A stretch of DNA of 14,485 bases, taken from Solirubrobacterales bacterium (GTDB lineage: Bacteria > Actinomycetota > Thermoleophilia > Solirubrobacterales > Solirubrobacteraceae). The translations under genes and the position numbers were made by a program. The notes below the pieces were generated by a model, which was not told where the DNA came from, ran no database searches, and saw nothing but the letters and a program-made list of their open reading frames with translations. The stretch lies in assembly GCA_019240015.1 (NCBI GenBank), contig JAFAZB010000133.1:1-14485 (forward strand), given 5' to 3'. Of the stretch, positions 6,918-13,176 are shown in pieces (positions within the stretch are counted from its first letter, which is position 1; each line of letters begins with the position of its first letter).

Positions 6918-7038
6918 CGACCTGCACGAGCCCCCAAATTAGGCGGCTCCCAAGCGAAATGGGTGCTTGAGCATTGTCCAGATGCACGAGCACCCATTTC
7001 ACCGATCCGAGGTGCGGTTTGGGTTTTCGTGCAGGTCG
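6918..7038 (+). repeat. Compound palindromic repeat, copy 1
   Basis: A 121-nt element with mirror layout: outer arm 21 nt (6918-6938), spacer 17, inner stem 18, loop 9, inner stem 18, spacer 17, outer arm 21 (7018-7038). The outer arms pair at 18 of 21 positions. The inner hairpin (6956-7000) pairs over 18 bp with one T-G wobble and one A-A mismatch, with loop TTGTCCAGA. Outer and inner arms share the core TGCACGAGCNCCCA. A second copy in opposite orientation lies at 10892-11012. The inner 45 nt agree at 44 positions and one outer arm is identical over 23 nt, while the spacers agree at only 11 of 17 and 9 of 17. Confidence 0.9.
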
Positions 7039-7044
7039 CCGGCG

Positions 7045-7060
7045 GGGCGCGCAGGCGCCC
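7045..7060 (-). terminator. Short GC hairpin after the secreted-protein gene
   Basis: GGGCGC (7045-7050) and GCGCCC (7055-7060) form a perfect 6-bp stem with a 4-nt loop, 13 nt past the stop of the secreted-protein gene in the direction of transcription. There is no T-tract, so it is a weak candidate; the larger hairpins of repeat copy 1 follow at once and may do the same job. Confidence 0.3.
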
Positions 7061-7073
7061 AAGCGACCGCAGC

Positions 7074-7547
7074 TCAGCGCACCACGACCGTCTGGACGCG
7101 GCTGTAGCGGAAGCCGCCCGGGACGCTCTCGTCGATCTGCATCGCCTGGACGTAGTACCTGCCGGGCGTGATCAGGAACCAGCCCGGATAGGTGAGGAGC
7201 AGCGGCCGATCCTGGAACAGGCCGGGATGGCCGTGGATCGGCTGCATCGTGTCGTAGACCACAAAGACGCTCGGCGACCAGCTGAGCCGACCGTGATGCG
7301 GTGCCTTGCTGGTCAGGTACAGATATGGGGCCAGGGCGGGCGCGTTGGGATTGAGGTCGCGCACCTCGAACGTCAGGCGTTGTCCCTGCGCCACGCCGGC
7401 TCCGTTACACGGCGAGATGATCTGAGGTGCAAGCTTGCCCGCGCTGAGCGAGCAGGGCGGGCCGTGCGGATGGGCGGTGGCGCTGCTCGTCCCCGCCGCC
7501 AGGGCGACCGTCAGCGATCCGAACAGGTGCAGGAGTCGGTTGCGCAT
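7074..7547 (-). CDS. Secreted protein of unknown function
   Basis: A 157-residue protein that I do not recognise. It has a Sec-type signal peptide (MRNRLLHLFGSLTVALAAGTSSATA), with likely cleavage before HPHGPPCS. The mature part contains two cysteines (PPCS and SPCNG) that could form a disulfide, then a beta-rich region (RLTFEVRDLNPNAP, YLYLTSKAP, FVVYDTMQPI, PGRYYVQAMQID, YSRVQTVVVR). This pattern suggests a small immunoglobulin- or fibronectin-like fold, which is inference. Histidines cluster around SKAPHHGRLS and PIHGHPG. The ATG at 7547 lies 17 nt after the antiporter stop; its AGGAG overlaps that TAG but is 14 nt from the ATG, longer than ideal. It probably ends the wecA-antiporter transcript. 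Confidence 0.75.
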   Translation of the reverse strand: MRNRLLHLFGSLTVALAAGTSSATAHPHGPPCSLSAGKLAPQIISPCNGAGVAQGQRLTFEVRDLNPNAPALAPYLYLTSKAPHHGRLSWSPSVFVVYDTMQPIHGHPGLFQDRPLLLTYPGWFLITPGRYYVQAMQIDESVPGGFRYSRVQTVVVR

Positions 7548-7564
7548 GCCGTGCCGGTGAGCTC

Positions 7565-8629
7565 CTAGCTTTCGAACGCCGCCACCGTAGCGAGGATCAC
7601 GAACGCGGCGATCAGCGCGGCCCCCTCGAACATGGTCGCCTCGCCGTCGCCGGTGATCTGCCACACGATCACCGCCGTGCCAAGCAGCGCGCCGATGTAG
7701 ACAGGCGCGAGCGTGAACGTGAGCGTGGTCGCCGTCAGCAGCGAGACCAGCACCAGTAGCGGATACAGAAATGCGGCGATCTGCGCAACCGAGTTCTTGA
7801 CCACCGAGATCGCCAGCTCGGAGCGTCCCTTGGCGGCGAGCACGATTCCGGCGGTGTTCTCGACCGCGTTGCCGGCGATCGCGACGATCACGAGGCCTGC
7901 GAACGCCTGCGAGATGTGCAGCGTGTGGATCGTCGGTTGAAGCGCGTGCACGAACCAGTCGGACACGAACGCGGACGCAGTTCCCGCAACGATCAGCAAC
8001 GCTGCGCTGGCCGGCGGCGGCAGTCGCGGCGCCTGCTCCTGACCGGAAGCCGGATCGTCGGAGCGCAGGTACTGCATCAGCCAGCTGGCATAGACCGCCA
8101 GGATCGCCACCGCTCCGACGATCGAGATCGTCTTGATGTGATGGCTGGCGGCATCGCGAGCCGAGTCGGTCAGTCCAACCAGCACGATGATGAAGGTCGA
8201 GATCAGCAGCAACGTCGCGGTGTCGTTGGGCAACCGGGGGCTGAAGCGCATCACTCCATCGCGCGCACGCCACGCGCCCGCGACGATCACCAATCCGAGC
8301 ACGAGCAATGCGTTGACCAGGATCGAGCCCAGGATCGCCGTCTCCGCCACCACCCGCTGGCCGGCGTTGAGCGCGAAGATCACCACGAAGAATTCCGGCA
8401 GGTTGCCGACGCTCGACTGCATGAAGCCCGTGACCGCGGGCCCGAGGCGTCGCCCCAGCTGATCGACCGAGAACGACACGATCCAGGCCATGGCAGCCAG
8501 CGCAACGGTCGCAAGCGCGAACGCCAGCACGTGCGAGACCCCGCCCGCGTAGCGGGCGATCCCCGCCGCCACGGTGACCAGCGCCGCTCCCCCGAGCACC
8601 ACCCGCTCGGTCAGTCCGAGGCTCCGCAT
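7565..8629 (-). CDS. Calcium/cation:proton antiporter (CAX/ChaA-like)
   Basis: A 354-residue membrane protein with about 11 hydrophobic segments in two related halves. The two cation-binding alpha repeats are visible: GNLPEFFVVIFALNAG (75-90), followed by LGSILVNALLVLG, and GNAVENTAGIVLAAKG (253-268), followed by SVAQIAAFLYPLLVL. GNxxE with paired acidic residues is the hallmark of the CAX branch of the Ca2+/cation antiporter superfamily, which exports Ca2+ in exchange for H+. A polar loop (RSDDPASGQEQAPRLPPP) joins the halves. The ATG at 8629 is 4 nt past the wecA stop, so it is cotranscribed with wecA. Its ion preference (calcium or another divalent) cannot be read. Confidence 0.9.
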   Translation of the reverse strand: MRSLGLTERVVLGGAALVTVAAGIARYAGGVSHVLAFALATVALAAMAWIVSFSVDQLGRRLGPAVTGFMQSSVGNLPEFFVVIFALNAGQRVVAETAILGSILVNALLVLGLVIVAGAWRARDGVMRFSPRLPNDTATLLLISTFIIVLVGLTDSARDAASHHIKTISIVGAVAILAVYASWLMQYLRSDDPASGQEQAPRLPPPASAALLIVAGTASAFVSDWFVHALQPTIHTLHISQAFAGLVIVAIAGNAVENTAGIVLAAKGRSELAISVVKNSVAQIAAFLYPLLVLVSLLTATTLTFTLAPVYIGALLGTAVIVWQITGDGEATMFEGAALIAAFVILATVAAFES

Positions 8630-8633
8630 GCGA

Positions 8634-9848
8634 CTAGCGCACCCGCTCGAATTCGCCCGTTTCGAGATCCCGCTCTACGCGCTCCTCGATCTCGTGCTCG
8701 CTGGTCGCCGGATCGGCGCTCAGCATCTCCCGGGTCCGCTGACCCTTGAACTTGAAGATCTCGAGCACGTACACCAGGTACACGCTGGCCGCCAGGGCGA
8801 TCAATGCGATCGCCGCCATCAACAGGACCCACCCGGCGTGGTATTGGTGCGGCGGACCGTGGTCGTGGTAGGGGACGAACCGCAGTGCGACGGCCACACC
8901 GGCGAGCAGCAGGGTCCAGCCATACAGGTAGGTGACGGTCTTGCGCTGGCTGAAGCCGATCCGCGCCATCCGGTGGTGGAAGTGGTTGGCGTCGGCGGAC
9001 CAGGGCTTGCGCCGGTACTTGAGGCGCTTGGCGATCACGAAGCTCGTGTCCAGGAACGGGACCGCGAGGATGAACAGCGGCACCACCAGGGCAACGACCA
9101 CGTTCGTCTTCAGCGAGCCGATCACCGCTGCCACGCCGAGCAGATAGCCCAGCAGGTTGGCCCCCGAGTCGCCCATGAAGACCGACGCGGGGTGGAAGTT
9201 GTGGAACAGGAACCCGAGCGCCGCTCCCGCGGTCAGGGCCGCGAGCACTCCCGCGGCACTGACGTGCAGATCGAAGGCGATGATCGAAAACGCGATCCCG
9301 TCGATCGTGCACAGCCCGGCCGCCAGCCCGTCGACCCCGTCGGAGAAGTTGACCACGTTCATCAGCGCGACCAACCAGACCACGGTCAGCGCCCCGCCGG
9401 TGTTTGGGAACTGGAGCGCGCCGACGAACGGCAGCGTCACGTCGGTGACCACCGCCCCGCCCTCGACCGCAACCACCGCCGCCGCGATCTGACCCAGCAG
9501 CTTCCACTGCGGGCGCAGGTCGCGCGCATCGTCGATCGCGCCGACGAGCGTGATCAGGCACGCGCCCGCTACCACCACCCAGGTGTGCACCGTGCCTCCG
9601 CTCCCGGGACGTGCGCCCACGGTCCGCGCAAGCCGGATCTCGCCCGGCATCCAGATCGCCGCCGCGAGCAACACCCCGGCGAGGATCGCCAGTCCGCCAA
9701 GCAGCGGCGTGTCGCGCTGAGCCAGCCCACGCTCGCTGGGCTTGTCGATCGCGCCGACGCGCCACGCGACTCGCGCGGCCAGAGGCGTCAGCAGGGTGGC
9801 GACCGCCATCGCGACGACGAACGCGAGCGCGGCATCGGTGTAGCGCAT
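8634..9848 (-). CDS. wecA: WecA/TagO-type undecaprenyl-phosphate GlcNAc-1-phosphate transferase
   Basis: This enzyme transfers GlcNAc-1-phosphate (or a related sugar phosphate) from UDP-sugar to undecaprenyl phosphate, the first step of many wall glycopolymers. The 404-residue product has about 11 membrane helices and the family's catalytic loops: GAIDDARDL (D106, D107), NVVNFSDGVDGLAAG (N167, D170, D173), FMGDSGANLLGY (D227) and the HFHHRMARIGFSQRKTV loop (289-305), the HxHHR motif that separates WecA-like enzymes from MraY. A charged tail (SEHEIEERVERDLETGEFERVR, cytoplasmic) follows the last helix. The ATG at 9848 has no clear Shine-Dalgarno. wecA lies between tsaC and atpI in many Actinomycetota, as here after removing inserted genes. 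Confidence 0.93.
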   Translation of the reverse strand: MRYTDAALAFVVAMAVATLLTPLAARVAWRVGAIDKPSERGLAQRDTPLLGGLAILAGVLLAAAIWMPGEIRLARTVGARPGSGGTVHTWVVVAGACLITLVGAIDDARDLRPQWKLLGQIAAAVVAVEGGAVVTDVTLPFVGALQFPNTGGALTVVWLVALMNVVNFSDGVDGLAAGLCTIDGIAFSIIAFDLHVSAAGVLAALTAGAALGFLFHNFHPASVFMGDSGANLLGYLLGVAAVIGSLKTNVVVALVVPLFILAVPFLDTSFVIAKRLKYRRKPWSADANHFHHRMARIGFSQRKTVTYLYGWTLLLAGVAVALRFVPYHDHGPPHQYHAGWVLLMAAIALIALAASVYLVYVLEIFKFKGQRTREMLSADPATSEHEIEERVERDLETGEFERVR

Positions 9849-9980
9849 GGCTCGGCGTAGGATCGCAGGGGAGGAGGACCGTGGGATCCGAGGCCTGGCG
9901 CCTACCGGCCCGGGTGCGCGGCGCGGGGGCGCAGTGTCCGGGCAGTCCGGCCCGCGGGACCCCGCGGTCAGCGACCGCGG
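9849..9980. other. Gap between DUF559 stop and wecA start
   Basis: A 132-nt, very GC-rich gap. On the minus strand I find no promoter or ribosome binding site for wecA. On the plus strand there is an unexpected set: TAGGAT (9858-9863), a purine-rich GGGGAGGAGG (about 9868-9877), and GTG at 9881, which would open a 117-codon frame antisense to the DUF559 gene. I do not call that frame a gene. The hairpin at 9962-9980 is listed separately. Confidence 0.4.
9962..9980 (-). terminator. GC hairpin directly after the DUF559 gene
   Basis: CCGCGGTC (9962-9969) and GACCGCGG (9973-9980) form a perfect 8-bp stem with a 3-nt loop, starting immediately past the DUF559 stop codon. It could end or stabilise that transcript before wecA. 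It lacks a T-tract, so factor-independent termination is doubtful. Confidence 0.4.
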
Positions 9981-10901
9981 TCAGGCGGCGGGGGCCACGG
10001 CAGCCGCGCTCAGCGCGCGGCCGATCCGCACGCCGACCGCCAGCGGCTCGTCGACCAGCTGGCGCCAGGTCACCCGGATCACCCGATACCCGGCGGCGAC
10101 CAGCATCTGGTCGCGCTTGCGATCGTGTTCGAACGCGCCGCGATGGCCGTGGAAGCGGTGGCCATCGATCTCCACCACCAGCCGCTCGGCGCGCCACAGC
10201 AGGTCGACCTGCAGACCGCAGATCCGGGCGTTGACCTCGGGCGCAGGTAGCTGCGCGTCGCGGGTCAGTCCCAGGAGACGGCGTTCGGCTTCCGAGCGAG
10301 TCAACGCCGGCTCGGCCTCCCGACCAAGCAGCCGCACGAGGGCGGCAACCCCCTTGCGCCGGGGGGCTCGCTCGATCGCCGCCCGGAGATCGGCCGCGCC
10401 CGCCAAACCTTGGACACGGGCTTCCGCGACCGCCTGCTCGAGCTCGAACGGTGATGCTTGACCCGCGAAATCGAGCAGCGTGCGGGCAGGCGAGGTCAGC
10501 GGAAGCCCGGCACATACGCGCACGTCACGGCGGTCCAACTGCACGGCTCGGAAGATCCGCAAGCCCCGGCCCGAACGCACATCCCTGGCGACGATCGTAA
10601 GCGTGATCCGATCCTGCTCGGCGTCCGCCAGCCCCCAGACGACAGCGGCGGTCCGATGACTCAGCAGCCCGTGCCCGCGGAGATAGAGCACCGCCGCCAG
10701 TTCCCGCGCCAGCGGCGAGGGTCGCTCGTGGCCCACCAGGTAGACGCCAGGATGAACCGAGTGCAGGCGGCGCTCGGCGAGCCGGTGCGCGATCGAACCG
10801 CGAGCGAGGCCCGCGGCCAGCAGCTGCTCGCGCACGACCAGGCCCTTCTGGGCTGCGGCCAGCCGCGCGATCTCGCGATCGCCCCGGCCGCGCACCTGCA
10901 T
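9981..10901 (-). CDS. DUF559 (Vsr-like endonuclease fold) protein with AbiEi-like N-terminus
   Basis: A 306-residue protein. The N-terminal winged helix (REIARLAAAQKGLVVREQLL, then GSIAHRLAERRLHSVHPGVYLVG) resembles the AbiEi-type domain. LPLTSPARTLLDFAG marks the middle of this actinobacterial family. The C-terminal DUF559 domain has TRSEAERRLLGL, VDLLWRAERLVVEIDGHRFH (D233, E244, D246) and FEHDRKRDQMLVAAGYRVIRVTW, the acidic set of a PD-(D/E)XK/Vsr-like nuclease. Members often occur as scattered paralogues of unknown role. The ATG at 10901 gives MQVRGRGDREIARL with GGGAG just upstream. This start lies inside an outer arm of repeat copy 2; the frame stays open to 11027 through the repeat, but that part is not protein-like. 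Nuclease activity and defence role are inference. Confidence 0.85.
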   Translation of the reverse strand: MQVRGRGDREIARLAAAQKGLVVREQLLAAGLARGSIAHRLAERRLHSVHPGVYLVGHERPSPLARELAAVLYLRGHGLLSHRTAAVVWGLADAEQDRITLTIVARDVRSGRGLRIFRAVQLDRRDVRVCAGLPLTSPARTLLDFAGQASPFELEQAVAEARVQGLAGAADLRAAIERAPRRKGVAALVRLLGREAEPALTRSEAERRLLGLTRDAQLPAPEVNARICGLQVDLLWRAERLVVEIDGHRFHGHRGAFEHDRKRDQMLVAAGYRVIRVTWRQLVDEPLAVGVRIGRALSAAAVAPAA

Positions 10902-11012
10902 GAGCTCCCAAACTGGAGCGGTGATCGACGAAATGGGTGCTCGTGCATCTGGACAATGCTCGAGCACCCATTTCGCGTGGGGGCGGCCCGGTTTGGGGGC
11001 TCGTGCAGGTCG
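10892..11012 (-). repeat. Compound palindromic repeat, copy 2 (inverted relative to copy 1)
   Basis: The same 121-nt layout as copy 1 with identical segment lengths (21-17-18-9-18-17-21). The inner hairpin is at 10930-10974; it pairs over 18 bp with one A-A mismatch and no wobble, because the single base that differs from copy 1 turns a T-G pair into C-G. The right outer arm (10992-11012) is identical in complement to the left arm of copy 1. The left arm (10892-10912) is more diverged, pairs at 17 of 21, and contains the ATG of the DUF559 gene. Unlike a chance palindrome, the element keeps its stems while its spacers differ from copy 1. Confidence 0.9.
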
Positions 11013-11156
11013 GTCTGGCGGGGGCAAGGCGCCCAGTATCGGGCGCGTCGCCTCGCGCGCCCCGAATTGCTACGAACTTGGCACGAAGTGGGGTTGTCCG
11101 GAGGGCGACCGCCTTGGGGCCGGCATTGCGTCCGCCAGTGGGCCCGGGAAGTCGGG
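11013..11156. other. Spacer between repeat copy 2 and the tandem repeat
   Basis: Part of the 341-nt gap between the DUF559 start and the glyA stop. A less GC-rich patch (ATTGCTACGAACTTGGCACG, near 11066-11085) is the only compositional feature. A promoter for the DUF559 gene could lie here, upstream of the repeat, but I cannot identify hexamers. No gene is supported. Confidence 0.4.
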
Positions 11157-11214
11157 AGCGCGACCGCGCGCGCCAGGGCGTAGCGCGACCGCGCGCGCCA
11201 GGGCGTAGCGCGAC
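11157..11214. repeat. 25-nt tandem repeat, 2.3 copies
   Basis: Two perfect 25-nt units start at 11157 and 11182, each beginning AGCGCGACCGCGCGCGCCAG, with a third partial copy (AGCGCGAC) at 11207. It lies in the gap downstream of glyA. Slippage or a small GC-rich satellite would explain it; no protein-coding reason is evident. Confidence 0.9.
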
Positions 11215-11233
11215 GGGGGCCGTAACCGCCCCC
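11215..11233 (-). terminator. Hairpin after glyA
   Basis: GGGGGC (11215-11220) and GCCCCC (11228-11233) form a perfect 6-bp stem with a 7-nt loop, 9 nt past the glyA stop on the transcribed strand. There is no T-tract. Its placement suggests the end of the prfA-glyA transcript, with modest confidence. Confidence 0.38.
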
Positions 11234-11242
11234 AACCGCCCC

Positions 11243-12544
11243 TCAGGCGATCGCCGCCGCCCCGATCCCCGCGTACAGCGGATAGCGATCGGCGATCGCC
11301 GCCGCCCGCTCGGCGAGCTCGGGGCGCACCGCATCGAACGACCCGTCCGGGGGGTTGAGCGCCGAGGCGATCAGCTTGCCCACCTCGACGAAGTCCTCCG
11401 CCTGCAGCCCGCGGGTCGCAAGCGCCGGCGTCCCGATCCTCAGCCCGGACGACACCGCGGGCGGGCGCGGGTCGAATGGAACGGCGTTGCGGTTGACGGT
11501 GATCCCGATCGAGGCGAGCCGGTCCTCCGCCTGCATGCCGTCGAGCTCGGATCTGGTCAGATCGCACAGCACCAGGTGCACATCGGTTCCCCCGGTGAGG
11601 ACGCTGACGCCGCCGCCCGCGCCGAGCAGCTCGTGCGCGAGTGCGCGCGCGCCGGCCAGCGTTCGCTCCTGCCGTTCGCGGAAGGCCTCGGTGGTGGCGA
11701 GCCGCAACGCCACTGCCTTGCCCGCGATCACGTGTTCCAGCGGGCCGCCCTGCTGGCCGGGAAAGACGGCCGAGTTGATCTTCTTCGACAGCTCCTCGGT
11801 GCAGAGGATCATCCCGCCCCGGCCACCCCCCAGCGTCTTGTGGGTGGTGGTCGTGACCACGTGTGCGTGTGGCACGGGATTGGGGTGCAGTCCGACCGCC
11901 ACCAGCCCTGCGAAGTGGGCCATGTCCACCACCAGGTACGCCCCGACCTCATCCGCGATCGCCCGGAAGCGCTCGAAGTCGAGGAACCGGGGGTACGCCG
12001 ACCAGCCGGCGATGATCGCCTTCGGGCGGCGCTCCCGCGCGAGCCGCTGGACCTCGTCCATGTCGATCAGGCTCGTCTCACGGTCGACGTGGTAGGCCGC
12101 GATGTCGTACAGCCGGCCGGAGACGTTGATCTTCATCCCGTGGGTGAGGTGACCGCCGTGGGCCAGCTCGAGCCCCATCAGCGTGTCTCCCGGCTGGAGC
12201 AGCGCGTGATACACGGCGGCGTTGGCCTGGGCGCCCGAATGTGGCTGGACGTTCGCGTGCTCGGCCCCGAACAGCGCGCAGGCACGCTCGATCGCCAGCT
12301 GCTCGGCCCCGTCCACGTACTCGCAGCCCCCGTAGTAGCGCTTGCCGGGATAGCCCTCGGCGTACTTGTTGCTGAGCACCGAGCCCTGGCACTCGAGCAC
12401 CGAGAGCGGCGCGAAGTTCTCGGACGCGATCATCTCGAGCGTCCGCTGCTGGCGCTCGAGCTCGGCCGTCAGCACCTCGGCGATCTCAGGATCGACCTCG
12501 GCCAGCGGCCGGTTGAAGAAGTCCGCGGGAGGCTCGCCGCTCAC
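11243..12544 (-). CDS. glyA: Serine hydroxymethyltransferase
   Basis: A PLP enzyme of the cytoplasm that converts serine and tetrahydrofolate to glycine and methylene-tetrahydrofolate. The 433-residue product begins with FFNRPLAEVDPEIAEVL and carries EMIASENFAPLSVL, SNKYAEGYPGKRYYGG, the PLP-binding VVDMAHFAGLVA (D208), and THKTLGGGRGG with the Schiff-base lysine K236. FPGQQGGPLEHVIAGKAVAL and the C-terminal GLRIGTPALATRG are also typical. THKTLGGGRGG differs from the common THKTLRGPRGG but keeps the lysine. The GTG at 12544 gives the right length; the open frame to 13090 overlaps tsaC and is not protein-like. It lies 32 nt after tsaC and probably ends that operon. Confidence 0.97.
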   Translation of the reverse strand: MSGEPPADFFNRPLAEVDPEIAEVLTAELERQQRTLEMIASENFAPLSVLECQGSVLSNKYAEGYPGKRYYGGCEYVDGAEQLAIERACALFGAEHANVQPHSGAQANAAVYHALLQPGDTLMGLELAHGGHLTHGMKINVSGRLYDIAAYHVDRETSLIDMDEVQRLARERRPKAIIAGWSAYPRFLDFERFRAIADEVGAYLVVDMAHFAGLVAVGLHPNPVPHAHVVTTTTHKTLGGGRGGMILCTEELSKKINSAVFPGQQGGPLEHVIAGKAVALRLATTEAFRERQERTLAGARALAHELLGAGGGVSVLTGGTDVHLVLCDLTRSELDGMQAEDRLASIGITVNRNAVPFDPRPPAVSSGLRIGTPALATRGLQAEDFVEVGKLIASALNPPDGSFDAVRPELAERAAAIADRYPLYAGIGAAAIA

Positions 12545-12576
12545 GGCCGCCGACGATAGCAGCGGCGGTGGAGGGC

Positions 12577-13176
12577 TCAGGCATCGAGCGCCGCTGCCAG
12601 CTGGTCCCCGGGCACGGCGCCGGCGCGCACCACGCTCCACGAGCCGTCCTCCTCGTAGCGGCGCAGATCGACGACGGTCGAGGGCGTTCCAGGCAGCCGG
12701 CCGCCGTCGATCACCAGATCGACCGAGGCCCGGATCAGGTCGGGCACCTGCTCGAGCTCTCGCGGGTCCGGACCGCCGGCTCGGTTGGCGCTCGACTGGA
12801 GCACCGGCCAGCGAACGCCGGCGAGCGACGCGACCGCCGGCACCCGCAACCCGAGCGTGTAGGGATCCTCGCCACAGGCCAGGGGAAAGCGCGCCGCCGG
12901 GTTCGGCAGCAGCACGGTCACCCCGCCCGGCAGCAGCCGTGGGAGCGCCGAGCGGGTTCGTTGACCGAGCTCGGGCAAGGCCGCCAGCGCGACCTCCAGG
13001 TCGAACAGCATCACGGCGGCGGGCTTGCGCAGCGAACGGCGCTTGAGCAGGTAAAGCCGCTCGACCGCGACGCGGTTCTGGGCGTCGCACGCGAGCCCGT
13101 AGACGGTGTCGGCCGGGAACACGGCCAGGCCTCCGACCGCCATGCAGCGCTCGAACTGCTCCGCTTCGGCCCTCAC
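12577..13176 (-). CDS. tsaC: L-threonylcarbamoyladenylate synthase (TsaC/Sua5/YrdC family)
   Basis: This enzyme makes threonylcarbamoyl-AMP from threonine, bicarbonate and ATP for the t6A modification of ANN-decoding tRNAs. The 199-residue product is the short TsaC form without the extra Sua5 domain. Signatures are VFPADTVYGLACDA (19-32), the substrate-binding LLKRRSLRKPAAVML (43-57), LPGGVTVLL, LGLRVP and the SSAN motif in VLQSSANRAGGP (129-131). The GTG at 13176 overlaps the prmC stop as GTGA, which fixes the start and implies coupling. The prfA-prmC-tsaC order is widely conserved in bacteria. Confidence 0.95.
   Translation of the reverse strand: MRAEAEQFERCMAVGGLAVFPADTVYGLACDAQNRVAVERLYLLKRRSLRKPAAVMLFDLEVALAALPELGQRTRSALPRLLPGGVTVLLPNPAARFPLACGEDPYTLGLRVPAVASLAGVRWPVLQSSANRAGGPDPRELEQVPDLIRASVDLVIDGGRLPGTPSTVVDLRRYEEDGSWSVVRAGAVPGDQLAAALDA

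Noticed and set aside
6956..7000. The inner hairpin as a plain rho-independent terminator
   Set aside because: It has no T-tract, is embedded in a larger symmetrical element, and recurs nearly unchanged at another locus upstream of a gene rather than after one.
8574..9860. A 428-codon open frame on the plus strand
   Set aside because: It is antisense to wecA and low in complexity, with no recognisable domain.
8611..10515. A 634-codon open frame on the minus strand in another phase
   Set aside because: It covers wecA and DUF559 in a shifted frame and yields an arginine-rich sequence. Both genes have intact motifs in their own frames.
6918..11012. A CRISPR array or an insertion sequence
   Set aside because: There are only two copies, 3.85 kb apart and inverted, without spacer periodicity. 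No transposase, target-site duplication or terminal repeat typical of a known IS is visible.
10902..11027. N-terminal extension of the DUF559 protein through the repeat
   Set aside because: The extra 42 residues are a translation of the palindrome, and the ATG at 10901 directly precedes the conserved winged-helix domain. A minor possibility remains that a longer form is made.
10937..12559. A 540-codon open frame on the plus strand
   Set aside because: It runs antisense to glyA, which has clear SHMT motifs, and its composition is arginine-, proline- and histidine-rich without any family signature. It is a frame left open by GC-rich codon use.
12545..13090. N-terminal extension of glyA
   Set aside because: The frame stays open, but the extra residues overlap tsaC and do not resemble SHMT; the GTG at 12544 gives the normal length.
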